A stretch of DNA of 64,000 bases. It comes from CAVUAN01 sp963739435. GTDB taxonomy: Bacteria > Acidobacteriota > Thermoanaerobaculia > UBA5066 > Gp7-AA6. The notes beneath the pieces were generated by a model. It saw only the letters and a program-made list of their open reading frames with translations, was not told the DNA's origin and did not search any database. This document shows, one piece after another, positions 47,517 through 57,501 of the stretch (positions are counted from its first letter, which is position 1; every line of letters begins with the position of its first letter). The stretch lies in the NCBI GenBank assembly GCA_963739435.1, contig CAVUAN010000030.1, positions 22,833 through 86,832 of the forward strand, read 5' to 3'. The position numbers and the translations under genes were made by a program.

Positions 47517-49025
47517 ATGACCAGAAAAACGCGTCGGCCCCGTAAGCGGTTACCCCGCCTCCTGGCCCTCTTCGCGCTCGTCGCGTCCCTGGCCGCCTTG
47601 CGGTTCCGCCCGAGGCCCTATGACCCGTTGATGGGGCTGGGCGACTACGAGCAGCTGCGCCATTACATGGGCGACCTCTACGCCAACCTCGACTGGAGCG
47701 CAATCGAGGGACGGGCCGACCTGCGCGAGCTCCATGCCGAGACGTATCACGCGCTCGCCTACGCCCGTTCCCAGGAACAGGCCGGGCTCATCCTGCGCGG
47801 CTTCGTTCGCTCCTTCCAGGACCCGCACATGTGGCTGCGGTGGGCCTCTTCGCCGCCAGTCGATCCGCCGCCGTCAACAGAATCGCTCTCACGCTTCACG
47901 ACGCCGGAGAAAGCTTGCGCGGCACTCGGCTACAGCGAGGTAGAGGACACCTTCGCCTTCACGATCGACGAGAAATCCGGCTTTCACCGCCTGTCCGGCT
48001 CGAACAGTTTCCCGGCCGCGTTGCTCGACGCGGGCGAGCAGCGGTTCGGGTTCCTGCGCATCGGCTCGTTTGCGGAGCAGGACTATCGCGGCGCGTGCCT
48101 GAGGGAGTGGCCCCGCTTTGGCCAGGCGCTTCCGGGAACGTGCGAGGAGGACTGTCAGCGCGACTTCCGCATCAGCGTCTCCAGTCGGATCCTGCGGGAG
48201 CTCGCGTGGCGGGTCCGCGAACTCCGACAGGCTGGCGCGGGTGCCCTGGTGATCGACGTCACCGGTAACCATGGCGGATACCCGTGGTATCGGCGAGCGG
48301 CGGAGATCCTCGCCCCCGGCCCGGTTCTGCCTTTCCGCGCCGCAGTCGTCAGAGGAGACCATGCGGCATGGTCACTAAGAGATGATCGGCAGAGACTCTC
48401 CCACTACATCGCCACGCACCGGCTGGCGCCGGCCGATCGGGCCATCTTCGATCAGGCGTTCTGCCGCCTCGACGACCTGATCGCCGAGGCGGAGCAGCCC
48501 TGCGGCGCCGGCGCGATCTGGACGGGGGAGCCGTGGAAGCTAGGTTGCTCTCGCCTGACGACTCGGCCACGTTTTGCGACCGGGCTTTTCGAAAGCGATC
48601 CTGGCACCGATGTGCCGTTCGAAGTCGCCCGGATCCTCTACATCGATCACGTGTACCCGCTCGTACCATCAGCCTGGAGCGGGCCGGTAGCGGTCCTCGT
48701 CGACGAGCACACGACGTCAGCCGCCGAGCTCTTCGCGGCGAGCCTCAAGTTCTCGGCCGGCGCCATCCTGCTCGGCCGCCACACGGCCTCTTCCGGCAGT
48801 GGCTGGTCCCTCGGCCGAAGGCCCTGGACGCTGCTGCGCACCCGCATGAATCTCTACTTGCCCGACACCGTCGAGTACTGGCCCGACGGCGCCAACGCCC
48901 GCGAAGGTCTCGAGCCCGACATCCGGATTCTTCCGCGCCCTCGCGATCACCCCGACTTGACCGCCCGGTGGCTCGTGAGAATTTTGCCGAGCCTCGGTCT
49001 CTCTAAATCCACTGGCCCGTTGTAG
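47517..49025 (+). CDS. S41-family (C-terminal processing type) peptidase
   Basis: Exported or membrane-anchored serine peptidase, 502 residues. The N-terminus has a basic stretch and one hydrophobic segment (RLLALFALVASLAALRF). The tail-specific-protease core is in the second half: ALVIDVTGNHGGYPWYRRAA, then VAVLVDEHTTSAAELFAASL with the catalytic serine in TSAAE, and LLGRHTASSGSGWSLGR. There is no recognisable PDZ domain; the first half contains a Cys pair (CEEDC). This resembles S41 proteins of Acidobacteriota that lack PDZ. Intact frame; ATG at 47517. It is followed 21 bp later by a small coiled-coil gene. Confidence 0.88.
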   Translation: MTRKTRRPRKRLPRLLALFALVASLAALRFRPRPYDPLMGLGDYEQLRHYMGDLYANLDWSAIEGRADLRELHAETYHALAYARSQEQAGLILRGFVRSFQDPHMWLRWASSPPVDPPPSTESLSRFTTPEKACAALGYSEVEDTFAFTIDEKSGFHRLSGSNSFPAALLDAGEQRFGFLRIGSFAEQDYRGACLREWPRFGQALPGTCEEDCQRDFRISVSSRILRELAWRVRELRQAGAGALVIDVTGNHGGYPWYRRAAEILAPGPVLPFRAAVVRGDHAAWSLRDDRQRLSHYIATHRLAPADRAIFDQAFCRLDDLIAEAEQPCGAGAIWTGEPWKLGCSRLTTRPRFATGLFESDPGTDVPFEVARILYIDHVYPLVPSAWSGPVAVLVDEHTTSAAELFAASLKFSAGAILLGRHTASSGSGWSLGRRPWTLLRTRMNLYLPDTVEYWPDGANAREGLEPDIRILPRPRDHPDLTARWLVRILPSLGLSKSTGPL

Positions 49026-49046
49026 ACTCCAGGCCATAGGTCATCC

Positions 49047-49319
49047 ATGGATCGAGACACCGCTGACGAGATCAAACGCCATTTCAACGTCATCGCGGAA
49101 GGCCTGCGATCGGAGATCGGCACCCTCGCCGAGGGACTCCAGGGCTTCCGCGAAGAGGTTTCAGCCGAATTCCGGGCGGTTCGCGAAGAGATCAGCGAAG
49201 TCAAAGCGATGATTCGCCTCTCCTTCGGCGAGCTCGACCGCAGAATGCGATCCCTCGAATCCGACGTCACATCGCTTCGCGCTCGCTTGGAGAAGCTGGA
49301 AGCCCGCACCGGAAACTGA
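49047..49319 (+). CDS. small coiled-coil protein
   Basis: 90 residues, almost entirely helical. Heptad-like repeats run from IKRHFNVIAEGLRSEIGTLA through FREEVSAEFRAVREEISEVK to MRSLESDVTSLRARLEKLEA. No signal peptide or membrane segment. The pattern is that of many small, widely annotated coiled-coil proteins of unknown role. ATG at 49047 lies 21 bp after the S41 peptidase stop, so co-transcription is likely. Could be a structural or scaffolding protein. Confidence 0.8.
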   Translation: MDRDTADEIKRHFNVIAEGLRSEIGTLAEGLQGFREEVSAEFRAVREEISEVKAMIRLSFGELDRRMRSLESDVTSLRARLEKLEARTGN

Positions 49320-49420
49320 TCTGTCGAGCTCCGTCGCTGGACGATCCGCCCGAATCCGGTTAGGCTCTCCGCCCCTCTACAATTGCGTGTGCGCCCGGCG
49401 CTCCTATCAAGGAGGTTCCC

Positions 49421-50227
49421 TTGCGATTCCTGAGCCGCTCTTTCGTCATCGCTGCCGGGGTGTTTTCGGCGGGCGCCTTCGCCGCCTCCCAGGACCTCAC
49501 GATCATCTCGAAGGTGACGCGCGACGGCGGCGCGCCCGATACGGCGACGAGCTACCTCTCCTCCGAGCACATCCGGATGTCCCACGGCGAGGGCCGCGAG
49601 GTCATCGTCGACTACAAGCTCGGCCAGATGACCTCGATCGACAACAAGAAGAAGACCTATTCGGTCACGACCCAGAAGGACATCGACGAGTGGATCGCGA
49701 AGATGCAGGAGCGGATGAACAGCCCGGAGATGCGGAAAGCTCAGGAGGCCCTGAAGGACCTCCCGCCCGAGCAGCGCAAAGCGATCGAGAACGCGAGGGC
49801 CGGGATGTTCGAGGTGGAGCGGGCGGGCACATCGCGCAAGATCGCGGGCTTCGTCTGTGAGAACTGGACGATCACGATGGGCCAGATCTCCCGCTCCGAG
49901 GAGTGCCTGTCGAACGAGTTGAAGTTTCCCGTCCAGATGTTCGACATGTACAAGCACTACATGGATGGCATGAGGACGCTCATGGCCTCGATGGGCGCGA
50001 TGGGTCTGGACTTCGACAAGACGAAGGAACAGTTCAAGAAGCTGAAGGGGTATCCGCTGGCCGTCACGACGACAATCGACATCATGGGCCACAAGTCCGT
50101 GACCTCCAGCGAGGTCGTCGAGATCAAGCGCACGCCCATTCCGGCTTCCGCCTGGGAGGTCCCCGCGGGCTACACGAAGGTGGAGAATTCCTTTGCCCGA
50201 GGCCTCGAGGGACGCCGCAAGGGCTAG
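49421..50227 (+). CDS. DUF4412 domain protein
   Basis: Exported protein of 268 residues. The start is TTG at 49421, chosen because AAGGAGG lies 6 nt upstream and a signal peptide follows (MRFLSRSFVIAAGVFSAGAF). The mature sequence has the DUF4412 pattern: TIISKVTRDGGAPDTATSYL, DYKLGQMTSIDNKKKTYSVT, FVCENWTITMG, EECLSNELKFPVQMFDMY and PIPASAWEVPAGYTKVENSF. Two cysteines could form a disulfide. Function unknown; the fold resembles lipoprotein-localisation (LolA-like) shells in related DUFs. Followed by a TCCCGCGCGGGA palindrome 21 bp after the stop. Confidence 0.88.
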   Translation: MRFLSRSFVIAAGVFSAGAFAASQDLTIISKVTRDGGAPDTATSYLSSEHIRMSHGEGREVIVDYKLGQMTSIDNKKKTYSVTTQKDIDEWIAKMQERMNSPEMRKAQEALKDLPPEQRKAIENARAGMFEVERAGTSRKIAGFVCENWTITMGQISRSEECLSNELKFPVQMFDMYKHYMDGMRTLMASMGAMGLDFDKTKEQFKKLKGYPLAVTTTIDIMGHKSVTSSEVVEIKRTPIPASAWEVPAGYTKVENSFARGLEGRRKG

Positions 50228-50393
50228 CCTGCTTCTCGCTTCGCGGTGTCCCGCGCGGGAGACATTGCGCAAAATTCCCGCCCCGGGCGCGCCCGAGCAC
50301 ATTTTCGATTCACGCTCCGTTCACCTGCGCGAGCGTAGCGTCTCTTTTGAGGCGCGATAGTGCGCCGTCACTTTTCAACTCTGGAGGATTCCC

Positions 50394-50684
50394 ATGAAGA
50401 AGGTTCTCAGTCTCGCAATCGCTCTCGTGTTCTGCGCTGGCCTCGCGCTCGCCCACGGCAAAGGCGGGATGGAAGCGACGATCACGAAGGTCGACATGGC
50501 GGCGAAGTCGATGGTCGTCAAGACGGCCGACGGCAAGGACATGACGATCTACTGGAACGCCGACACCAAGTTGACCGGCACCCCCAAGGAGGGCGAGACG
50601 GTTCATTTCAAGTCTTCCGACAAGGACGGAAAGACCTGGGCCACGTCGATGTACGTCGGCGCCAAGCCCAAGAAGACCAGCTAA
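50394..50684 (+). CDS. small secreted OB-fold-like protein
   Basis: 96 residues with a clear signal peptide (MKKVLSLAIALVFCAGLALA), and a mature domain of about 75 residues rich in beta-strands and lysine. Examples are MEATITKVDMAAKSMVVKTA, then DMTIYWNADTKLTGTPKEGE and VHFKSSDKDGKTWATSMYVG. This is the pattern of DUF5666-like periplasmic OB-fold proteins, but the assignment is tentative. ATG at 50394 follows CTGGAGGATTCCC. A strong terminator ends the unit, so it is monocistronic. Confidence 0.8.
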   Translation: MKKVLSLAIALVFCAGLALAHGKGGMEATITKVDMAAKSMVVKTADGKDMTIYWNADTKLTGTPKEGETVHFKSSDKDGKTWATSMYVGAKPKKTS

Positions 50685-50707
50685 CCAGCTGGCTCTTCGA
50701 TTCTCGA

Positions 50708-50738
50708 GGGCGGGGCACTTGCCCCGCCCTTTTCTCTT
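50708..50738 (+). terminator. rho-independent terminator
   Basis: GGGCGGGGCA (50708-50717) and TGCCCCGCCC (50720-50729) form a 10-bp stem with a minimal loop, followed by a T-rich tract (TTTTCTCTTTT). It lies 24 bp after the stop of the 50394 gene. Confidence 0.9.
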
Positions 50739-50753
50739 TTACACTTGCTGGCT

Positions 50754-51281
50754 ATGCTGACGGTAAGGACCCCGGCGCCCCCTCCTGGCCTCCCGCTGCT
50801 GGCGGCAATCCTTCTGGCCACCGCGTTCGCCGATCCGACAACTCACATCCCCGTACAGGGGAGAGCCATCATCGCCGGCAAGTCCTTCGAGCTCAACTAC
50901 GCCTGGATCATCCGCGGCCCCGACCATTGGATCGAAGGGCGCATGGACACGTACATCGTGATGGCCAAGGACGACATCTCGGCTGAGCTCCAGAAATGCC
51001 CGAACGTGAAGTGCGCGATCTGGGATGTCCTGAAGAATGGCCTGATCATGACGCCGGAGAAAGACGGAGGCTTCTGGGTGCGGGCTGTCCACCCGCAGCT
51101 CGCCAAAGAGCAACAGCTTTCAGGCCGCGGCTGGACCGCCCCGGTCGATGAGCCCAACCGGATAGCCGGCCGCCTCCACTGGGAACCTCAAGGCCAAAAC
51201 CCAGTGGTGCTCGACCTGGAGATCGACGCCGTTCTTCTCAAGTCCTTTCCCCTGCCCGCCCCCGGTTCGCAGCGCGACTAG
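50754..51281 (+). CDS. hypothetical secreted protein, 175 aa
   Basis: No family recognised. ATG at 50754 gives a short N-terminal signal peptide (LPLLAAILLATAFA) after a proline-rich start. The mature part reads HIPVQGRAIIAGKSFELNYA, DHWIEGRMDTYIVMAKDDIS, a Cys pair in LQKCPNVKCAIWDVLKNGLI, and RIAGRLHWEPQGQNPVVLDL, consistent with a small beta-rich domain with one disulfide. The 3' end (from 51260) lies within the first copy of a short tandem repeat, so the last six or seven residues are repeat-derived. It has no obvious promoter apart from the terminator region ahead of it. Confidence 0.7.
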   Translation: MLTVRTPAPPPGLPLLAAILLATAFADPTTHIPVQGRAIIAGKSFELNYAWIIRGPDHWIEGRMDTYIVMAKDDISAELQKCPNVKCAIWDVLKNGLIMTPEKDGGFWVRAVHPQLAKEQQLSGRGWTAPVDEPNRIAGRLHWEPQGQNPVVLDLEIDAVLLKSFPLPAPGSQRD

Positions 51282-51385
51282 TCTCCTAACGGTTCCCAGC
51301 CCCGGTCGCGGCGCAGGTAGTCTCCCGAAGTAACAGGGTTTGCCTTCGTGCTGCCCCCGTTCGCAGCGCGAGGAGTCTCCCAGAG
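51260..51385. repeat. three-copy short direct repeat
   Basis: Three related units of about 31 bp start at about 51260, 51300 and 51354. Each has a CCCCG(G)TTCGC-type start and a GTAGTCTCCC-, CTAGTCTCCT- or GAGTCTCCC-type end. The first overlaps the last codons and stop of the 50754 gene; the other two lie in the intergenic region. Unit spacing is irregular (about 40 and 54 bp). From there to 51507 I see only GC-rich, low-complexity sequence. Confidence 0.6.
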
Positions 51386-51507
51386 GGGAGGATGCCTCGC
51401 GCTGCGGGAGCGAGAGCGACCGAAGGACCAGGCTCGCGGTCGAGCCCGCATCCGGGCGAGCCGTTAGCCGGTGCGTGAGCAGGTCCGGAGTGAGCGGTAG
51501 CGACGGC

Positions 51508-54218
51508 TCAACGCGGAGCGCTCAGCGACGGTAGCCCCTCCACGAGCACCAAATCCGACGGCCGCTCGATCTCTGAGACGATGATCCGGCGGCCGTCGGG
51601 GGAGATGGCGAACGTCTCGACCGTCTGGGCCGCGTCGAAGAGGGCGATCCGCCGGCGCGTGGACGTCGTGTCGCGGCCGGGTTCGAAAGCCTGGATCCAC
51701 ATTGCGGAGACGCCTCCCGGATCGAATCCGCCGAAGATGAGGGAGCGGCCATCCGGCGTGAAGCGCAGGCGAAAGCCGGCGACACCCGCGGCCGGATTGA
51801 TCTGAATGTCGACGACGAAGGTGTCGAAGCCGCCGTCTGCTACCCGCGCGATGCGCAACCGGGCGTGGTTCGACTCGCTGATGTCGATGAAGGCCACGTG
51901 TTTTCCGTCCGGCGATATCGCCGGGTCCCGGAACGTGCCCGAAACGACGCTCGCGGCCTCCGATCCATCGAGCCGTATCCTCCAGACCCCGGCGTTCTTC
52001 GTCCCGTAAGAGCCGTAGTAGACCCATTGCCCGCCCTGCCCGTCCGGCCCCATCGTCGGGTTCTCGGCGTCGACACCGTCTTTCGAGAGCTGCCGCGGCT
52101 GCGTCCCGTCGGCGTTGGCGATCCAGATCTCGTAGTTGCCGGAGCGCTTCGAGCTCCAGAGAAGGTACTTGCCGTCGCCCGACAGGTACGGGTCCCAGTC
52201 GTCCGCCGGGTTGTCCATGAGCCGGCGCGTCGTGCCGTTACCGAGCGTCAGCTCCCAGATATCCATGTTTCCTTCGCGGTTGGACGTGAAGACGACGCGC
52301 TGGCCGTCCGGCGAGTAGAACGGCTGGCGGTCGACACTGTTGCCCCGCGAGAGCCAGCGGCCCGGCGCCTCGGACCCTTTCCCCTCGCCGGATCCGATCG
52401 CCATCTCGCGCAGGTTCGCCCGGATCGTGGACGCCTCGTAGACGACGCGTCCCGCGCCTGCCACGTCGAGATGCTCGCCGAGACTCAAGCCCCGAAACAC
52501 GTCGGCCGTACGCCCCGAGGAGACGTCCTGGCGGACGATCCGCCCGCTCGTCGAAAAGTAGCCGGGATCGAGCTCCGCATAGAGCAGCGCCCGACCGCCG
52601 TCGACCCAGGCTGCCGGGGAGAGCGTCCCGTGCTCGCCGCGGGGCAAGATCTCCCGGGTCTCGCCCTTCTTCCGCGGCACGAGCGCGATCCGATAGGGGT
52701 TGCCGCCGAGCGTTCCCGTCAGGCTGTATGGCATCGTGAGAGTTTTGCCGTCCGGAGACCAGCGCGGCGCGCACGCGATCACGCCTTCGACGTGGTGTAG
52801 CGTTTCTTCGGAGCCGCCTTCGGCGGCCGCGACGACGAGATCGAATCCGGCGATTCCCGACCGGCTCGTCGGGCGCAGGAAGGCGATCTCTCTGCCGTCG
52901 GGCGAGGGCTCGGCCGCGTCCGCGTTGGCGATCACCCGGCGGGCGGCTCCTCCGACGGCGGGCACGCGGTAGGTGGACACCATGCCGCCCTCGAGCCTCG
53001 AAAACAGGATAGCCGCGCCGTCCGGGGTGAAGCGCGGGGCGTGGTCGGGCCCGGCCGTGAGTGCGATCTCCGATCCGTCGGCGAGCTGCTTCAGCCAGAT
53101 CTGCTTTTTCCCGCCGCGCTGCGAGGTGAATGCGACGAACTTGCCGTCGGGGGAGACCGCCGGCTCGGAATCGTGTCCCGAGTACGTCAAGTATCGGGAG
53201 ATGGGCGGCTCAACCGCCGGGGCACGGCGCAGCAGCAGCATGCCCGCAACCCCGAGCGCCGCGCCCGAGCGCAAGAACGGCGAGACTCGCGGCGCGGGAG
53301 CCGCCGCGGCCGAGCATCCCGGCGCCGGGCGAGCCCGCGGCCAGGATGCCCGTCGGCTGCGAGAGGTGCGAGGCGACCTGGCGCAGATCCCTCGCGAGAT
53401 CCCGGGTCGAGGCGTAGCGCTCCTCGGGATCCTTGGCGAGGCACCGCTCGACGATCCACGCCAGCGCCTGCGGCGCGCCGGGAGCAGCCTGCGCGATCGG
53501 CTCCGGCTCTTCGCGGATGATCGCGACGAGCGACTCCGCCGGCGTGTTGCGCTTGAAGGCGCGCCTTCCCGTGACCATCTCGTAGAGGACCGACCCGAGC
53601 GAGAACTGGTCGCATCGAAAATCGGCCGGCCGGCCGGCCGCCTGTTCCGGCGACATGTACCCGACGGTTCCGAGAATCGTTCCGGGCTCGGTCGCGGGGA
53701 AGGCGGCGCTCGCCGTCTTCTCGTCGCCGGAGACCACTGGAAGCGGCCGGGCGAGGCCGAAGTCGAGGATCTTCGCGACGCCGTCGCGCGTGACCATCAC
53801 GTTCTCGGGCTTCAGGTCCCGGTGAACGATCCCGCGGGCGTGGGCCGCGGCCAGGCCCTCGGCCACCTGCGCGGCAATCGCGAGAGTTTTCTTGAGCGGC
53901 AGGGGCCCGGCCTCGAGGAGCTTTGCGCAGCGTCTGGCCGTCCACGAGCTCCATGAGGATGTACGGCGTCTCGCCGTCTGTGCCGATGTCGTGGATCGTG
54001 ATGATGTTGGGATGGTTCAAGGCCGAGGCCGAGCGCGCCTCGCCCTGGAAGCGCGAGAGAAAACCGGGGTCGGCGGCGAACGACTCCGGCAGCACCTTGA
54101 TCGCGATCTCGCGCCCGAGCCGCCCGTCCCGCGCCTTCCACACCTGGCCCATCCCTCCCTCCCCGATCGGCGAGAGGACTTCGTAAGGCCCGATCCGTGT
54201 TCCCGCAGAAATCGCCAT
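51508..54218 (-). CDS. Ser/Thr protein kinase with TolB/PD40 propeller (two frameshifts)
   Basis: About 903 codons on the minus strand from ATG at 54218 (MAISAGTRIGPYEVLSPIGE). Kinase motifs: GEGGMGQVWKA, IAIKVLPES, NIITIHDIG, HRDLKPENVM, ILDFGLARPLP and GYMSPEQAAGR. After a short Ala/Gly linker with a membrane-like stretch come propeller blades such as AVSPDGKFVAFTSQRGGKKQ, YSPDGQRVVFTSNREGNMDI, LSGDGKYLLWSSKRSGNYEI and ISPDGRRIIVSEIE. The frame changes near 53920 and 53290. It is less similar to the other three kinases than they are to each other. It diverges from a DUF2255 gene 38 bp away. Confidence 0.9.
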
Positions 54219-54256
54219 CGACGGTGCCCGATTATCCCCCTTAGAATTTGGCAGGG

Positions 54257-54649
54257 ATGAGAGCCAAGGCATCGAAGCCCCGGCGGTCTTTTCCACCGCG
54301 CGTGCTGGCGCTGCTACGCGGCTCGCGCGAGTTCCGTATTCGGGCCGGCGGCGACCATCGCTTCACGCGCATCTGGTTCGTGATGTTGGGCGACCGCGTG
54401 TTCGTGCGCCCCTATTACGACAAGGCCACAGGCTGGTACCGGACTTTCCAAAAGGACCCGCGCGGCGCCATCACCGTCGCGGAGCGCGAGATCGCCGTGC
54501 GCGCCCGCACCGCCCGCGGCTCCGGCCTGTTCGACGCGGTCGACGCCGCTTACGCCCTCAAGTACGACACCCCGGCGAACCGAAAGTGGGTCAGGGGCTT
54601 TCACCAGGCTCGCCGCCGCAAGACAACGACTGAACTTCGACCGCGCTGA
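54257..54649 (+). CDS. DUF2255 family protein
   Basis: Cytoplasmic protein of 130 residues matching DUF2255, whose members are about 120 residues long and related in pattern to split beta-barrel (flavin reductase or nitroreductase-like) proteins. Signatures are FRIRAGGDHRFTRIWFVMLG, DRVFVRPYYDKATGWYRTFQ, AVDAAYALKYDTPANRKWVR and TTTELRPR at the end. ATG at 54257, divergent from the kinase at 54218, with no clear ribosome-binding site. Function unknown. Confidence 0.85.
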   Translation: MRAKASKPRRSFPPRVLALLRGSREFRIRAGGDHRFTRIWFVMLGDRVFVRPYYDKATGWYRTFQKDPRGAITVAEREIAVRARTARGSGLFDAVDAAYALKYDTPANRKWVRGFHQARRRKTTTELRPR

Positions 54650-54717
54650 AAGAGGTTCTTGCTGCGAGCTCCCGAAGCCCGCGTCGCTAACGTCGACCCG
54701 ACGACCGCCAACCCTGC

Positions 54718-54807
54718 TGTCATCCCGAGCGAAGTCGAGGGATCCACTCCCGTGGAGTCCTTTTCGACCAGGGTAGATTCCTCGTCGCTGCGCTCCTCGG
54801 AATGACA
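54718..54807. repeat. dispersed palindromic repeat, copy 3
   Basis: Inverted-repeat element with left arm TGTCATCCCGAGCGAAGTCG and right arm ending CGCTGCGCTCCTCGGAATGA. Nearly identical to copy 2 and in the same orientation. It ends 35 bp before the ATG of the kinase at 54843 and lies between DUF2255 and that kinase. Confidence 0.85.
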
Positions 54808-54842
54808 GCCGTAAGGCGGTCGCGGCGCTAGAATCCCCGCCC

Positions 54843-57420
54843 ATGCCCCTGTCTCCCGGCTCCCGCCTCGGTCCGTACGAGATCCTCGCCGCGATCGGCG
54901 CCGGGGGGATGGGAGAGGTCTACCGCGCCAGGGACCCGCGCCTCGAGCGGGACGTGGCGATCAAGGTTCTGCCGGCGTCTTTCTCGGCCGACGCCGATCG
55001 CCTGCGCCGGTTCGAGCAGGAGGCGAAGGCCGCCGGGCTTCTGAACCACCCGAACATCACGGCGGTTTACGACATCGGATCGCACGACGGCGCGCCCTAT
55101 GTCGTCCAGGAGCTGCTGGAAGGGGAGACGCTGCGGGCTGTCGTCTCCGGAGGCAAGCTCCCTCCGCGCCGCGCGATCGACTACTCGCTCCAGATCGTCC
55201 ACGGCCTCGGCGCCGCGCACGAGAAGGGGATCGTCCACCGGGACTTGAAGCCCGAGAACATCTTCGTCACCAACGACGGCCGGGTGAAGATCCTGGACTT
55301 CGGCCTCGCGAAGTTGACGCACGCCGAAGATCGGGGCCAGGGCAGCAACCTCCCGACCGCAACCGCCGGCACGGAGCCCGGCGTCGTCATGGGGACGCTC
55401 GCCTACATGTCGCCCGAGCAGGTCCGCGGCAAGCCCGCCGACGCGCGCAGCGACATCTTCTCCTTCGGCGCGATCCTCTACGAGATGCTCGCGGGGCGCC
55501 GAGCCTTCCACGGCGATTCCGCGGCGGACACGATGTCGGCGATCCTCAGGGAGGACCCGCCGGATCTGTCCGCGACCAACCAGAACCTCCCGCCGGGGCT
55601 CGAGCGCATCGTCCGCCACTGCCTCGAGAAGAGCCCCGACCAGCGCTTCCGCTCCGCGCACGATCTCGCGTTTGCCCTCGAGGCCCTTTCGGGCATGAGC
55701 GTCTCGACCGCGATCGCTCCAGCCCGTCCAGTCGGGGCGCCGGCCGTGGCTCGTCGCGGCCGGCCTGGGTGCGCTCGCTCTCATTTTGGCGGGCGTCTAC
55801 CTCATGGGACGCCGCGGTAGCGGAGCGCCGGCTCTGACCTTCCAGCAACTGACTTTCCGGCGAGGCAACGTCGGGCAGGCGCGCTTTGCCCCCGACGGCC
55901 ACACGATGCTCTACGCGGCCGCGTGGGAGGGAAAGCCCTTCGCCGTCTACGCGACGCGGCCGGGAAGCCCGGAGTCGAGCCCGCTCGACCTGCCGGCCGG
56001 GTCGATCCTCGCGATCAGCCCCTCGGGGCAGCTCGCGCTCCAGTTGGAGAGGAACGCCGCCGAGCCCTACGTCGCCTCCGGCACGCTCGCCGAGGCGCCG
56101 CTCACGGGCGGCGAAGCGCCGCGCGAACGCCTTCACGGCGTGCAGTGGGCCGACTGGTCGCCCGACGGCAAAAGTCTCGCGGTCGTGCGCGACGTGGGCG
56201 GCCGCAATCGGCTGGAGTCGCCGGTCGACAAGGTCCTCTATGAGGCGGAGGGCTGGATCGGGCATCCGCGGTTCTCCCCTCAAGGCGACGCGATCGCACT
56301 TCTCGACCACTGGGCGCGCATCGGCGACCTTGGCACCGTCGTCCTGGTGACCCTCGAGGGAAAAGCGACGAAGCTCTCCGAGGGATGGACCAGCATCCAG
56401 GGCCTGGCCTGGTCGAAGGACGGAAAGGAAATCTGGTTTACCGGAACGAAGGTCGGGGGCAATCGCTCGCTCTGGGCCGTCGACCGGTCCGGGCGGCTGC
56501 GGCTCGTCTTTCGCCAGACCGGATCGCTGCGGCTCGAAGACATCTCCCGCGCGGGAGACGTGCTCTTGGTCGACGAGGAAATCCGCGTCGGGATCATCGG
56601 CCGCGCACCGGGGCAGGCGAAGGAGCGCGACCTCTCCTGGCTCGACTTCTCGGCGCTTCGCGACTTCTCGCAGGACGGGAAGAAGATTCTCTTCGACGAG
56701 TCCGCCGAGGGAGGAGGCGCAGAAGGCACCGTTTTCCTGAGAGACACCGAGGGCTCGGCGCCCATGCGTATCGGCCCGGGATTCGGGATGGGGCTCTCGC
56801 CCGACGAGAAGCTGGTGGTTTCGAGCATTTCGACCAGTCCGAAGGCGGTGCGCCTCATGCCGGTCGGCGCGGGAGAGCCGCGCCAGATCGCCGAGTTGCC
56901 GTTTCCGCTCGCGTGGGCGGACTGGTTGCCCGATGGAAAGGGAGTCCTTCTCTCGGGCGGCGAGAGCGGCCACGGGTACCGGCTGTACGTGCTGGGAGTC
57001 GAGGGAGGCGCCGCGCGCCCCGTGAGCCCCGAGGGCGTCCAGCTCATTCCGTACACGAACCTGATCTCGCCCGACGGCAAGCTCGTGCCGGCGGTGGGCC
57101 CGGACCGTACCGTTTTGCTCTTTCCTCTGGCGGGAGGCGAGCCGCGCCGCATTCCCGGGCTCGCCGCGGGCGAGGTTCCCTGCGGCTGGGACGCAGCCGG
57201 CCGCGCTCTCTACGTCTATCGTCCGGGCGAGATGCCCGCCCGCATCTCGCGCCTCGACGTCGAGACCGGCGCCCGCAAGCCCTGGCTCGAGCTCATGCCC
57301 GGAGACGCGACCGGAGTCACCTTCATCCGCGCGCCGCATCTCACACGCGACGGAAGCTCCTACGCCTACAGCTACGCGAGGACGCTCTCCAAGCTCTACC
57401 TGGTCAAAGGGCTGAACTAG
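54843..57420 (+). CDS. Ser/Thr protein kinase with TolB/PD40 propeller (one frameshift)
   Basis: Close paralogue of the kinase at 16154, about 859 codons. Start MPLSPGSRLGPYEILAAIGA. Kinase core: GAGGMGEVYRARDPRLERDV, IVHRDLKPENIFVTNDGRVK, ILDFGLAKLTHAEDRG and YMSPEQVRGKPADARSDIFS. The frame changes near 55735, just before the membrane segment WLVAAGLGALALILAGVYLM. The propeller follows (FAPDGHTMLYAA, WSPDGKSLAVVRDVGGRNRL, LAWSKDGKEIWFTGTKVGGN), ending TLSKLYLVKGLN. It is preceded by repeat copy 3, with no upstream gene in its transcript. Confidence 0.93.
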
Positions 57421-57435
57421 TTCCGGCGTGCCGCT

Positions 57436-57467
57436 CCCTCTCCCCCCGGGAGAGGGTGGGGTGAGGG
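57436..57467. repeat. GC-rich palindromic repeat
   Basis: CCCTCTCCC (57436-57444) and GGGAGAGGG (57448-57456) form a 9-bp stem with a 3-nt loop, followed by TGGGGTGAGGG. This sequence family is widespread in high-GC genomes as an intergenic palindrome. Here it lies between the kinase stop and the Phd/PIN module and may help terminate transcription. Confidence 0.6.
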
Positions 57468-57474
57468 GCAAACT

Positions 57475-57493
57475 TGTAGCCATTTGTGCTACA
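57475..57493. promoter_or_regulatory. inverted-repeat operator candidate of Phd/PIN module
   Basis: TGTAGC (57475-57480) and GCTACA (57488-57493) form a perfect inverted repeat with a 7-bp spacer, 9 bp upstream of the antitoxin ATG. Phd-type antitoxins typically bind such repeats, giving autoregulation of the pair. Confidence 0.5.
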
Positions 57494-57501
57494 GTACAGG
57501 A

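Noticed and set aside
50248..50259. Rho-independent terminator at the TCCCGCGCGGGA palindrome
   Set aside because: Palindrome without loop or T-tract; too short to support.
51260..51385. Possible CRISPR array
   Set aside because: Only three imperfect units with irregular spacing, no uniform spacers and no cas genes nearby.
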